This document shows positions 16,951 to 25,231 of a stretch of DNA of 27,970 nt, piece by piece. Numbering within the stretch: the stretch's first letter is position 1; every line of letters starts with the position of its first letter. The translations under genes and the position numbers were made by a program. The notes under the pieces are model-generated. The model was not told the origin of the DNA and made no database searches. It saw only the letters and a program-made list of their open reading frames with translations. Source of the stretch: CAZJWR01 sp964549765 (GTDB lineage: Bacteria; Zixibacteria; MSB-5A5; GN15; JAAZOE01); the NCBI GenBank assembly GCA_964549765.1, contig CAZJWR010000048.1:1-27970 (forward strand), given 5' to 3'.

Positions 16951-19134
16951 ATGAATTTCAAGCTTGCTTTGGGAATTCACAATCATCAGCCGGTCGGAAA
17001 TTTCCAATCGGTCTTCGAGGACGCGCACGATAGATGTTATAAACCGTTTCTGGAACTCATAAAGAAACATCCGCGGATACGCTTTTCCCTGCATCAATCC
17101 GGCATTCTGTGGGATTGGCAGAAGGAACACCGCCCGAAATTTTTCCGGTTGGTCAAGACCATGGTCGACAGCGGGCAAATGGAACTGCTGACCGGGGCCT
17201 TTTATGAACCGATTCTATCATCGATTCCGGAGCGTGACAAAGCCGGTCAGATCGGTATGTTGACCGATTATCTCAAGAAACATTTCGGCGTCGATCCCGA
17301 CGGCATGTGGCTGGCTGAACGAGTCTGGGAACCGCATCTGCCCAGGGATATCGCCGCCGCCGGCGTCGGTTATCTTCCTCTGGACGATACTCATTTCAAA
17401 TATGCCGGCCTTCGAGACGAGCAGCTATACGGAACCTATGTGACTGAGGAAGAAGGGAAGAAGGTCGTTCTTCTGCCGATCCTCAAACGTCTCCGCTATC
17501 TGATCCCGTTTGGGAAACCGGAAAAGACAATCGAATTTCTCGCTCGCGCCGCTCAGGAACATCCGGGCGGGCTGGCGGTGTACGCCGATGACGGGGAGAA
17601 ATTCGGCAGTTGGCCCAAGACTTACAAGCATATTTACGAAGACGGCTGGCTTGAGCAGTTTCTTACTCTGCTCGACGACAATACCGATTGGCTCGACGTC
17701 ATCAGTCTCGGGGAAGCGGTGCGGATGACAAAGCCGCTGGGACGAGTGTATCTGCCGACGGCGTCCTACAGCGAAATGCTCCATTGGGCTCTGCCGCCGG
17801 ATAGCTTTATCGATTACGAGGAATTCGAAAACAAGCTCAAGGAGCTGGAACTGTACGACGCCTACGGCCGATTCGTCCGGGGCGGCCATTGGCGCGGGTT
17901 CCTGGCCAAATATCCGGAATCGAATCTGATGCACAAGAAGATGCTGGCGGTATCCGACCTGTACGCCGAGGTGACTGACCTACCGGGAGTCGATCCCGAC
18001 CAGTTGGCCAAGGCACGCGACCTGCTGTATGCCGGGCAATGCAACTGCCCCTATTGGCACGGCGTTTTCGGAGGTCTGTATTTGCCGCATCTGCGACAGG
18101 CGATCTACAAAAAGCTGATCGAGGCCGACTCTCTTCTGCGCCAGCTGGCCGATCGCGCCGTCTATTATCAACCGGTTGATTGGGACTGCGACGGATTCGA
18201 TGACATCGCCGTCGGGGGCAGGGATCTTTCGATGGTTATCTGTCCGGCCCGGGGCGGCCAGATTGTCGAATTCGATATCCATGACATAAATGTCAACATC
18301 GCCGACTGTCTGACCCGCCGCCGCGAAGGATATCATCAAAAATTGCTCAAGGCCCAATCCAAAAGCGGCGACGGCGAAACCAAATCGATTCATGACATGG
18401 TCGTCACCAAGGAAAAAGGTCTGGAAAAGTTGCTGGTCAACGACTGGTATTTGCGTCGTTCACTCGCCGATCATTTTCTCGGCGACGGCACCTCGCTCGA
18501 CGATTTCCTGGCCGGACAGTATATCGAACTCGGCGATTTCATCCTTGAACCGTACGCATATGATGCCTCGGAAAACGAAGATGCGTTCGTTGTGAGGCTG
18601 ACCCGCGACGGCCACGTCTGGCACGGGAATTACCATTGCCCGCTGCAAATCCAAAAGATGATTACATTTCCCAAACACGGCAACCTCGTCACCGTCGATT
18701 ATCGCCTGGTGCAGACCGGCCTCGAAGCATTGCCGGTGAATTTCGGAGTCGAATTCGATTTCAACCTGCTGGCGCCCGATGCCGACGATCGTTATGCCAT
18801 AATCGACGGCACGCGTCCGACCGACTCGCATCTGGCCGCCGCCGCCGAAACGAACCGCGTCTCGACCGTCGCCTACGCCGATGAATGGCAGAAGATCGGT
18901 ATCCGTATCGATTCCGGCCAGCCGGGAAAACTCTGGCGTATGCCGATCCATACCGTCTCCCTATCCGAGGGCGGTTTCGAGAAGGTTTTCCAGGGAAATT
19001 GCACCGTCTTCATCTTCGAAAAGACTCTGAGGCAGAACAAAGCGGCCGAATTTTCCTTTAAGATCTTCGCCGGACCGCTGGAACGGATGAATATGCCGAA
19101 CCTCAAAAAAAAAGTGACGGCCGATAAGATATGA
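16951..19134 (+). CDS. GH57 glycoside hydrolase, 4-alpha-glucanotransferase/amylase type (727 aa)
   Basis: All five GH57 motifs are present: HNHQP (10-14), GAFYEP (82-87), WLAERVWEP (120-128), YADDGEKFG (211-219) and MLHWALP (276-282). The putative nucleophile is Glu123 and the acid/base Asp214, the same numbers I recall for the Thermococcus litoralis 4-alpha-glucanotransferase. The C-terminal half matches the DUF1925/DUF1926-type beta domains of that subgroup. It probably remodels alpha-1,4-glucan such as glycogen. No signal peptide is seen, so it should be cytoplasmic. Amylase versus transferase activity cannot be settled from sequence alone. Translation probably couples to the MCE gene, whose stop is 2 bases upstream. 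Confidence 0.94.
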   Translation: MNFKLALGIHNHQPVGNFQSVFEDAHDRCYKPFLELIKKHPRIRFSLHQSGILWDWQKEHRPKFFRLVKTMVDSGQMELLTGAFYEPILSSIPERDKAGQIGMLTDYLKKHFGVDPDGMWLAERVWEPHLPRDIAAAGVGYLPLDDTHFKYAGLRDEQLYGTYVTEEEGKKVVLLPILKRLRYLIPFGKPEKTIEFLARAAQEHPGGLAVYADDGEKFGSWPKTYKHIYEDGWLEQFLTLLDDNTDWLDVISLGEAVRMTKPLGRVYLPTASYSEMLHWALPPDSFIDYEEFENKLKELELYDAYGRFVRGGHWRGFLAKYPESNLMHKKMLAVSDLYAEVTDLPGVDPDQLAKARDLLYAGQCNCPYWHGVFGGLYLPHLRQAIYKKLIEADSLLRQLADRAVYYQPVDWDCDGFDDIAVGGRDLSMVICPARGGQIVEFDIHDINVNIADCLTRRREGYHQKLLKAQSKSGDGETKSIHDMVVTKEKGLEKLLVNDWYLRRSLADHFLGDGTSLDDFLAGQYIELGDFILEPYAYDASENEDAFVVRLTRDGHVWHGNYHCPLQIQKMITFPKHGNLVTVDYRLVQTGLEALPVNFGVEFDFNLLAPDADDRYAIIDGTRPTDSHLAAAAETNRVSTVAYADEWQKIGIRIDSGQPGKLWRMPIHTVSLSEGGFEKVFQGNCTVFIFEKTLRQNKAAEFSFKIFAGPLERMNMPNLKKKVTADKI

Positions 19135-19275
19135 TATGATCCGCCATGAGTCTATCCGCACGAGGCATCAGCGAACCTTGCGCCTGAAGAAAATACCCGC
19201 GAATCCCGCAGCGAATAAGCGAAAGCTGCTCGTCAGGCATCGCGAAGAGTCGGGAGTCAACCAGCGCGAAAACTG

Positions 19276-19304
19276 TTGACAAGGCCCGCATGAGCCGATT
19301 AATT
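19276..19304 (+). promoter_or_regulatory. Sigma70-like promoter for the MBOAT gene
   Basis: TTGACA (19276-19281), a 17-base spacer and TTAATT (19299-19304) lie about 100 bases before the MBOAT start. The surrounding gap 19135-19400 holds no convincing gene on either strand. Confidence 0.5.
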
Positions 19305-19400
19305 GACTTTTTTTGGAATGGAAGAAAGCTGGAACCCACGACCTGACGAAAGCGGCACACCGCCGGTCTGAGCATGTGGGGGCCTCCAGGATATTCGACA

Positions 19401-20822
19401 ATGCTGTTCAACTCGTACGTCTTCGTTGCTTTTTTCGCGGTCGTGTATAGCCTGTATCTGCTCCTGTACAAGAATTACCCCGCCCAGAACCGTCTTCTGT
19501 TGGTGGCCAGCTACATCTTCTACGGATACTGGGATTGGCGCTTCCTGTCGCTCATCTTTATCTCCACTATCATCGATTTCTTCGTCGGAAAGAATCTTTT
19601 TGCCACCGAATCCGAGCGTCGCCGCAAAAGCCTTCTCGTTGTGTCGGTTCTGGCCAATCTGGCCCTGCTGGGATTTTTCAAATACTTCAACTTTTTCTCG
19701 GATAGCGTTGCCGCCCTGCTCCAGACGTTCGGCATGCATGCGGGATTCGTAACGCTCAAGATCGTCCTGCCCGTCGGGATATCGTTCTATACCTTCCAGA
19801 CAATGAGCTACACGATAGATATTTACCGCCGCAAGACCGAGCCGACATCGAATTTTCTGGATTTCGCCCTGTTCGTATCATTTTTCCCGCAACTGGTGGC
19901 CGGGCCGATCGAACGCGCCGTCAACCTTCTTCCGCAAGTCACTTCACGGCGGACGATCAAGGCTGATCAACTCAATGCCGGTCTGTTTCTGATTCTCTGG
20001 GGATACTACAAGAAAGTCGTCATCGCCGACAACGTCGGCATGATCGCGGATAAAATATTCAACGGGTATACCCAATATCATGGGGTGGATATTGTCATCG
20101 GCGTGCTGGCTTTTGCGATACAGATCTATTGCGACTTCTCGGGATATTCCGATATAGCCCGCGGACTGGCCAAGATGATGGGCTTTGATTTGATGGTAAA
20201 TTTTCGATTGCCTTATTTCGCCCTGAATCCCAGCGACTTCTGGACGCGGTGGCATGTGTCGCTGTCCTCCTGGCTCCGCGATTATCTCTACATCCCCCTC
20301 GGAGGGAACCGCAAGGGCCCCGCTCGAACCCGTATCAACCTCGGCCTCACCATGCTTCTGGGGGGACTCTGGCACGGCGCGGCATGGAATTTCGTCGCCT
20401 GGGGCGGCTTCCATGGGGCCATCCTGGGGATCTACCGGGGCCTCGACCGCCATCCCGAACACGACAATCCCTTGAGCGGGAAATATCAGTATCCACGCGT
20501 GTTCGCCAAAATGGCGCTGATGTTTGCCCTGACCCTCATCGGATGGGTTCTTTTCCGCGCTCGCACGATGCATCAGATCGGCTATATGCTGACCCATTGG
20601 GTCGGCGGTTTTTCGGATCAGAGCCCGGATCTCGTTCATAAATTGCTGTTTTACTCGATTCCGCTGGTAATCATCCAGATCTACCAGTATGTCAAACGCG
20701 ACCTTTTGGCGCCGATGAAAATCCGGCTGGTCTTCCGCGCGCCCCTCTACGCATATCTCCTGCTCTGGATATTTATTTTCGGCGTACGGGCCGCGACGGA
20801 ATTCATCTATTTTCAGTTTTGA
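19401..20822 (+). CDS. MBOAT-family O-acyltransferase, AlgI/DltB-like (473 aa)
   Basis: A polytopic membrane protein with about ten helices. Family marks are YIFYGYWDWRF, LPVGISFYTFQTMSYTIDIYR, FFPQLVAGPIER, DFSGYSDIARG, NPSDFWTRWHVSLSSWLRDYLY broken over residues 276-297, and GGLWHGAAWNF with the presumed catalytic His325. AlgI-type members move acyl groups across the membrane onto alginate, cellulose, peptidoglycan or other polymers, together with an SGNH partner. The next gene encodes just such a partner. I chose ATG 19401 because AGGA lies 9 bases before and the first helix follows directly; an upstream in-frame start is less likely. Confidence 0.95.
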   Translation: MLFNSYVFVAFFAVVYSLYLLLYKNYPAQNRLLLVASYIFYGYWDWRFLSLIFISTIIDFFVGKNLFATESERRRKSLLVVSVLANLALLGFFKYFNFFSDSVAALLQTFGMHAGFVTLKIVLPVGISFYTFQTMSYTIDIYRRKTEPTSNFLDFALFVSFFPQLVAGPIERAVNLLPQVTSRRTIKADQLNAGLFLILWGYYKKVVIADNVGMIADKIFNGYTQYHGVDIVIGVLAFAIQIYCDFSGYSDIARGLAKMMGFDLMVNFRLPYFALNPSDFWTRWHVSLSSWLRDYLYIPLGGNRKGPARTRINLGLTMLLGGLWHGAAWNFVAWGGFHGAILGIYRGLDRHPEHDNPLSGKYQYPRVFAKMALMFALTLIGWVLFRARTMHQIGYMLTHWVGGFSDQSPDLVHKLLFYSIPLVIIQIYQYVKRDLLAPMKIRLVFRAPLYAYLLLWIFIFGVRAATEFIYFQF

Positions 20823-20863
20823 CGTAAATGAAACACGGATACGATGAAAGGTAGCAGAGATTC

Positions 20864-21889
20864 ATGTCGGCAGCAGAACCGAAACGACTGACGCGCGAAA
20901 TCATCGCCCCGACCAACCGCCGACACCTCGTGGCCATCGTTATCGGCGCGCTGCTTCTCTCGGCCATGCTGAATTTTGCGGCCGTCTGGTACCTGTCGAT
21001 ATGGTCGCCGAATATCGGGTATCTTCTGATAGCGGCCAAATGGGATATGCTTCGCACCATGTCGTCCCCGGCCGACGTTCTTATCGTCGGCGATTCCAGC
21101 GGCAATCAAGGGGTCGATCCGGACGTCATCCAATCCGAACTGGGCCTGTCGTCCGTCAATCTGTGCACCATCGGCGACGCCCTGGTGCTTGAAGGCGCCT
21201 GGATGATCGACGATTATATCGCTCGCTACGGCCCACCCAAGAAGGTCGTTGTCGTCCACGCCTATGATATCTGGGCGCGCGACGGCAACATCAGCGTCCT
21301 GGCCCAAATCCCGGGATCATGGTGGCGACAAAAGCCGGATATCGAGTTGACCCCGAAACAGAGGGTGAAGGTCTTCCTCAATCGGTACGTTCCGATCTAT
21401 ACGCAGCCAAGGTCGCTCGGATACGTCCTTCAGAATCCCTGGGCGGCATTCCGCCGTGAATTGACTCTCGGGCCGGACGGATTCATGAAAGAAGACACGG
21501 CCGAACCCCGGCGCGTCGTGCAAGACGCCCAGGTTCACCTGCAATTCGTCCGGGGAAATGGGTCGGTCATGTCCGAATGGAATCGGGCCGCGCTGAAGCG
21601 AATGGTCGATCTGGCCGACCGCTATCAGTTTGATCTCTACATCGCCAACAGCCCCGTATATGACAGCTTATATGCTGATTCGGCCTTTCAGGCTTATTTT
21701 GCCCGCGTGCAGGCGGCAATTACGGAAATCGTTGCCGCCAGCGATCGGGTTCATTACATCCTCAATCCGCCCATGACTTTCCCGGCGGCCGAAATGCAGT
21801 CGGTCGATCATGTCATCTATGATGGAGCTCTAAAATACACCGCCCGCATCGCCGCGGAAATCAAATATACCGGAATAGGAACCAATTGA
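20864..21889 (+). CDS. Membrane-anchored SGNH-like acyltransferase partner (341 aa)
   Basis: One N-terminal helix (about 22-45) anchors an extracytoplasmic domain. VLIVGDSSGNQGVDP gives the GDS block with the presumed nucleophile Ser78. Near the C-terminus SVDHVIYDGALKYT (Asp315, His316) is the likely Asp/His end of the catalytic set, although the spacing is tighter than the usual DxxH. With the adjacent MBOAT protein it would transfer acyl groups, probably acetyl, to a surface or secreted polymer, as AlgJ/AlgX or DltD-like proteins do. The polymer is not identifiable here; no polysaccharide synthase is in the window. The function is inferred from motif plus neighbour. Confidence 0.8.
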   Translation: MSAAEPKRLTREIIAPTNRRHLVAIVIGALLLSAMLNFAAVWYLSIWSPNIGYLLIAAKWDMLRTMSSPADVLIVGDSSGNQGVDPDVIQSELGLSSVNLCTIGDALVLEGAWMIDDYIARYGPPKKVVVVHAYDIWARDGNISVLAQIPGSWWRQKPDIELTPKQRVKVFLNRYVPIYTQPRSLGYVLQNPWAAFRRELTLGPDGFMKEDTAEPRRVVQDAQVHLQFVRGNGSVMSEWNRAALKRMVDLADRYQFDLYIANSPVYDSLYADSAFQAYFARVQAAITEIVAASDRVHYILNPPMTFPAAEMQSVDHVIYDGALKYTARIAAEIKYTGIGTN

Positions 21890-21958
21890 TCCGCGACAAC
21901 CATCCGGCCCTTCTGCACATTATCCCCCATGGCAACCGCCGATCTTCCCGGAAACCCA

Positions 21959-21987
21959 TTGCCTTTTATCCCGGTTGTGATTATCAT
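21959..21987 (+). promoter_or_regulatory. Sigma70-like promoter for the alcohol dehydrogenase gene
   Basis: TTGCCT, a 17-base spacer and TATCAT (21982-21987) lie about 40 bases before the start codon. This suggests separate control from the acyltransferase pair. Confidence 0.45.
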
Positions 21988-22026
21988 TACAAACTGTTTC
22001 TTCAACCGGAATAAGGAGTTGTGCTC

Positions 22027-23223
22027 ATGCAGAAATTCACATTCTACCTGCCGACGAAGATCATCTTCGGACCCGGGACCATCGATCAGGTCGGGGTCGA
22101 GGCGGCTCACCTGGGTAGGCGGGCCCTGATTGTGACCGGCAAACAGTCGGCGACCGCCCACGGCATCCTGGATAAAGTGACCGATTATCTTGAGCGGGAG
22201 GGTGTCGCCGCCGTGGTCTGCGATACCATCGAACCAAATCCGAGGACGACGACGATCGACGAAGCGGGCAAACTGGCCCGGACGAATAAATGCGACTTTG
22301 TGATCGGTCTGGGCGGCGGATCGCCGATGGATGCCGCCAAGGCCATCGCCATCGCGGCCGTGGAAGCCAAACCGATCTGGAATTTTATCCGACACGGCGA
22401 TGCGCCGCCGCTCCTGGTCAAACAGGCGCTGCCGATTATGGCCGTCCCGACTCTGGCGGCGACCGGTTCTGAGGCCGACGCCGGCGGCGTCTATACCAAC
22501 TGGGAAACGCACGAGAAGGCGACGATGTTTTCGCCCCATATGTTTCCGCGGGTGGCCATAATCGACCCCGAGCTTACCGTGACTGTCCCGGCCGATTACA
22601 CCGCCGACGGCGGGATCGATATTATCTGCCACGTCATCGAGGGATTATTCACCGGGGCCGACAACACGCCGATTCAGGACCGTTTCGCCATCGGCGTTAT
22701 CAAGACGGTCATGGAGAATCTCTCTATCGTGCTCAAATATCCCAAAAATGTCGAAGCGCGAGGCAATTTGTCGTGGGCCTCGGCAGTGGCGCTGTCGGGG
22801 ATGGTTAATTCCGGCCGGGGAGGCTCTTTCCCCATTCATGCCCTGGAACACAGCCTGTCGGGCCATTATGACATTTCTCACGGGCGCGGGTTGGCATTGC
22901 TCCTGCCGGCCATAATGGAGTATACCTACAAGACCCGGCCGCGCAAATATGCCCTTCTGGCGGAAGAGTTGTTCGATATTCATCGCGACGGTAAATCCGA
23001 CGAGGAATTGGCGGTGGCCGGAATCGAGGAAATGAAAAAATTTCTGATATCGGTCGGCCGTCTTTTGACTCTGAAGGATATCGGCATCACCGATGACAGC
23101 AGATTCGAGGCGATGGCCGACGACACCCTTCGAATCTACGGCGTCGACGGAGAATATCTGGACAATCCGAAGCGGTTGTATAAGGATGATATTCTGAAAA
23201 TCTTCATGAATATAGCCGGGTAA
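22027..23223 (+). CDS. Iron-dependent (group III) alcohol dehydrogenase (398 aa)
   Basis: The nucleotide-binding motif GGGSPMDAAKA (from 96), PTLAATGSEA (from 141) and the metal ligands fit the family. The ligands are Asp198 and His202 in DIICHVIEG, His271 in HALEH, and His285 in DISHGRGLA; the 14-residue gap between the last two is as in FucO. The C-terminal half resembles BDH/YqhD-type NADPH-dependent aldehyde reductases and butanol dehydrogenases. Substrate is not determinable. AAGGAG (22013-22018) is 8 bases before ATG 22027 but only 2 before a GTG at 22021, so ATG is the start. Confidence 0.95.
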   Translation: MQKFTFYLPTKIIFGPGTIDQVGVEAAHLGRRALIVTGKQSATAHGILDKVTDYLEREGVAAVVCDTIEPNPRTTTIDEAGKLARTNKCDFVIGLGGGSPMDAAKAIAIAAVEAKPIWNFIRHGDAPPLLVKQALPIMAVPTLAATGSEADAGGVYTNWETHEKATMFSPHMFPRVAIIDPELTVTVPADYTADGGIDIICHVIEGLFTGADNTPIQDRFAIGVIKTVMENLSIVLKYPKNVEARGNLSWASAVALSGMVNSGRGGSFPIHALEHSLSGHYDISHGRGLALLLPAIMEYTYKTRPRKYALLAEELFDIHRDGKSDEELAVAGIEEMKKFLISVGRLLTLKDIGITDDSRFEAMADDTLRIYGVDGEYLDNPKRLYKDDILKIFMNIAG

Positions 23224-23311
23224 GAGCATTTTTTATCGGCGTCGCCAGTTAAGTTGTTTTATATCATTGACTTTAACTTTGGCGCGAGGGTCGCGAAGAC
23301 ACGAAAAGAAA

Positions 23312-23340
23312 TTGCGCTTTGCAACAAATTGTGCTATTTT
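23312..23340 (+). promoter_or_regulatory. Sigma70-like promoter for the yajC operon
   Basis: TTGCGC, a 17-base spacer and TATTTT (23335-23340) lie about 65 bases before yajC, after a gap with no gene. The match is moderate. Confidence 0.4.
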
Positions 23341-23405
23341 TTGTTGTAAGTGCATGGAAGCTATGGCAGAATGCCATATAGGCCGATATATAAAGGAGAA
23401 AGAAT

Positions 23406-23720
23406 TTGCATTTACTGATGCTGATGACCGGCCAGCCCGCCGGGGAAGGTGGCGCGGGTTCGATGCTGGTTTCGCTGGTGCCGCTACTTCTGATCTTTGT
23501 CATATTTTATTTGCTTCTCATTCGGCCTCAGCAGAAGAAGCAAAAGGAGCACCAGAAGCTGTTGACGGCCCTCAAGAGAGGTGATCGAGTGGTGACCAAC
23601 AGCGGCATGTTCGGGGTGATAGCCTCGATCAACGACGACAAGAACATCGTTGTCCTCAGAGTTGGCGACGATGTCAAACTGGAGTTTTTGAAATCTTCCA
23701 TCGCCGGGAAGGTTGAGTAA
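23406..23720 (+). CDS. yajC: Preprotein translocase accessory subunit YajC (104 aa)
   Basis: YajC is a small single-span membrane protein associated with SecDF-YidC. Typical features are the N-terminal Gly-rich stretch, one helix (about 20-39) ending in LLLIRPQQKKQKEHQKLL, and the small beta domain (LKRGDRVVTNSGMFGVIASI). The start is TTG: AAGGAG (23393-23398) stands 7 bases before it, while the next in-frame ATG would be too far away. It opens the cluster with def, fmt and rng. secD and secF, its common partners, do not follow here. Confidence 0.95.
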   Translation: MHLLMLMTGQPAGEGGAGSMLVSLVPLLLIFVIFYLLLIRPQQKKQKEHQKLLTALKRGDRVVTNSGMFGVIASINDDKNIVVLRVGDDVKLEFLKSSIAGKVE

Positions 23721-23738
23721 CTTGGTTAGCATGGAGCG

Positions 23739-24248
23739 GTGTTGGCGGTAAAACCGATTGTCAAATACGGAGATCCAGTCCTACGTGACGTATCCGAACC
23801 GGTGGAGACGATAACCTCCACGGTAAAAGATTTGGTGGCCGATCTCAAGGCCACCCTGAAGAAGGCCAAGGGGCTCGGTTTATCAGCGGTACAAGTGGGC
23901 GTACTGTTGCGCGCTTTTATCGTGGATGTTTCGGCCATAGACATCACGGCCGAAACCGAAGTCTATATAAATCCTGAAATCATAGAAACCTCCGGGAGTT
24001 GCGAATTCGAAGAGGGGTGCCTGTCTTTTCCGGGAATTTATCAGACCGTGACCCGTCCCGAACGGGTGAAAATCAAAGCTTTGGATGAAAACGGCAAAGA
24101 ATTCGTTCAGGAGGCCGACGGCATTATCGCCCGCGCCATCCTGCACGAATATGATCATCTCGACGGCGTGTTGTTTATCGATCATTTTTCGCCCTTGACA
24201 CGTACGCTGGTGGACCGAAAGCTGAAACGCCTGGCCAAATCCGTATAA
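23739..24248 (+). CDS. def: Peptide deformylase (169 aa)
   Basis: The enzyme removes the N-formyl group from new polypeptides. The three motifs are GLGLSAVQ (45-52; usual form GxGLAAxQ, here Ser for the first Ala), EGCLS (92-96, Cys94 metal ligand) and HEYDHLDG (136-143, two His ligands and the catalytic Glu). The start is GTG at 23739 or TTG at 23742. GGAG at 23733-23736 is only 2 bases from the GTG and 5 from the TTG, so TTG is quite possible. It lies 18 bases after yajC and shortly before fmt, which makes the reverse modification. Confidence 0.95.
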   Translation: MLAVKPIVKYGDPVLRDVSEPVETITSTVKDLVADLKATLKKAKGLGLSAVQVGVLLRAFIVDVSAIDITAETEVYINPEIIETSGSCEFEEGCLSFPGIYQTVTRPERVKIKALDENGKEFVQEADGIIARAILHEYDHLDGVLFIDHFSPLTRTLVDRKLKRLAKSV

Positions 24249-24277
24249 ATCGGTACCGATTGCCCACCGACAAGTGC

Positions 24278-25231
24278 ATGAATGTGGTTTTTATGGGAAC
24301 GCCCGGGTTTGCCTGCCCTGCGCTGGAAACCCTCGCGAATTCTTCCCATCATGTGGCGGCAGTTGTCACCGTGCCGGATAAACCGTACGGTCGCGGCCGA
24401 AAAACTACCGCCTGCGAAGTAAAACTCAAGGCCTTGACCTTGGACATTCCGGTTCTGCAGCCGAAAAAACTGCGGAGCCCGGAATTCCTCACGGAAATAT
24501 CGGCGCTGGGCGCCGACGTTTTCGCGGTCATAGCTTTCCGTATTTTGCCCCGAAAATTGTATTCGATCCCTCCCAAAGGATCGATCAATATTCACGCCTC
24601 GCTGCTGCCGAAATATCGCGGCGCGGCGCCGATACAACACGCGATACTCAACGGAGAAACCGATACCGGACTCACGTCGTTTTTTCTTACCGACAGAGTC
24701 GATCAAGGCGACATCATCGACCAGAGATCATTCCCGATCGGACCGGATGAAAATTTCAGCTCCCTGTCAGCCCGACTGGCCGCCGCCGCCGGGCCGTTTC
24801 TGATCAGAACCCTCGAACTGATCGACACACCGGATTTTTCGCCGCAAATCCAGGATCAATCGCAGGCCACGCCAGCGCCGAAAATCGGCCCCGAGAACTG
24901 CCTGATCGATTGGCATGGCGATGCCCGCCGGATACATAATCAGATTAGAGCGTTTTCGGAACATCCGGGCGCTTTCAGCTTTCTCGACGGCCATATCATT
25001 AAAATCCTGGGCACGGCGCGGGAACTGCCGGAACGAAGCACACCGCTTGAACCGGGAGAACTCCTGCCGCAGAATAAACGATTGTACGTCGGCACCGGAA
25101 CGTCTCCATTGCAGATTATCAAAATTCAGCCGGAAGGGAAGCGGGCAATGGACGCTTTGTCCTTTCTCAACGGCTATCGAATCGAGCCGGGTCGGAAAAT
25201 GACGTCGGTACGAAAGGAGGTGATAAAGTGA
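24278..25231 (+). CDS. fmt: Methionyl-tRNA formyltransferase (317 aa)
   Basis: Fmt formylates initiator Met-tRNA using 10-formyl-tetrahydrofolate. The protein begins MNVVFMGTPGFA as in relatives. It carries the formyl-transfer site INIHASLLPKYRGAAPIQ and the later DQGDII, with the C-terminal tRNA-binding barrel domain from about residue 200. I chose ATG 24278 on homology; a TTG at 24260 is in frame, and neither has a clear Shine-Dalgarno, so coupling to def is likely. Its end overlaps the rng start by 4 bases, and the rng ribosome binding site lies inside its last codons. Confidence 0.94.
   Translation: MNVVFMGTPGFACPALETLANSSHHVAAVVTVPDKPYGRGRKTTACEVKLKALTLDIPVLQPKKLRSPEFLTEISALGADVFAVIAFRILPRKLYSIPPKGSINIHASLLPKYRGAAPIQHAILNGETDTGLTSFFLTDRVDQGDIIDQRSFPIGPDENFSSLSARLAAAAGPFLIRTLELIDTPDFSPQIQDQSQATPAPKIGPENCLIDWHGDARRIHNQIRAFSEHPGAFSFLDGHIIKILGTARELPERSTPLEPGELLPQNKRLYVGTGTSPLQIIKIQPEGKRAMDALSFLNGYRIEPGRKMTSVRKEVIK
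25213..25224 (+). promoter_or_regulatory. Unusually complete Shine-Dalgarno of rng
   Basis: AAAGGAGGTGAT matches the complement of the usual bacterial 16S rRNA 3' tail (ATCACCTCCTTT) over 12 bases. It lies within the coding end of fmt, with GGAGG 7 bases before the GTG at 25228. It decides that start codon. Confidence 0.9.

Noticed and set aside
19320..19400. Possible decayed tRNA on the minus strand (GTGGGTTCCAGC resembling a T arm)
   Set aside because: Acceptor, D and anticodon stems do not pair into a cloverleaf; the likeness is limited to one short stretch.
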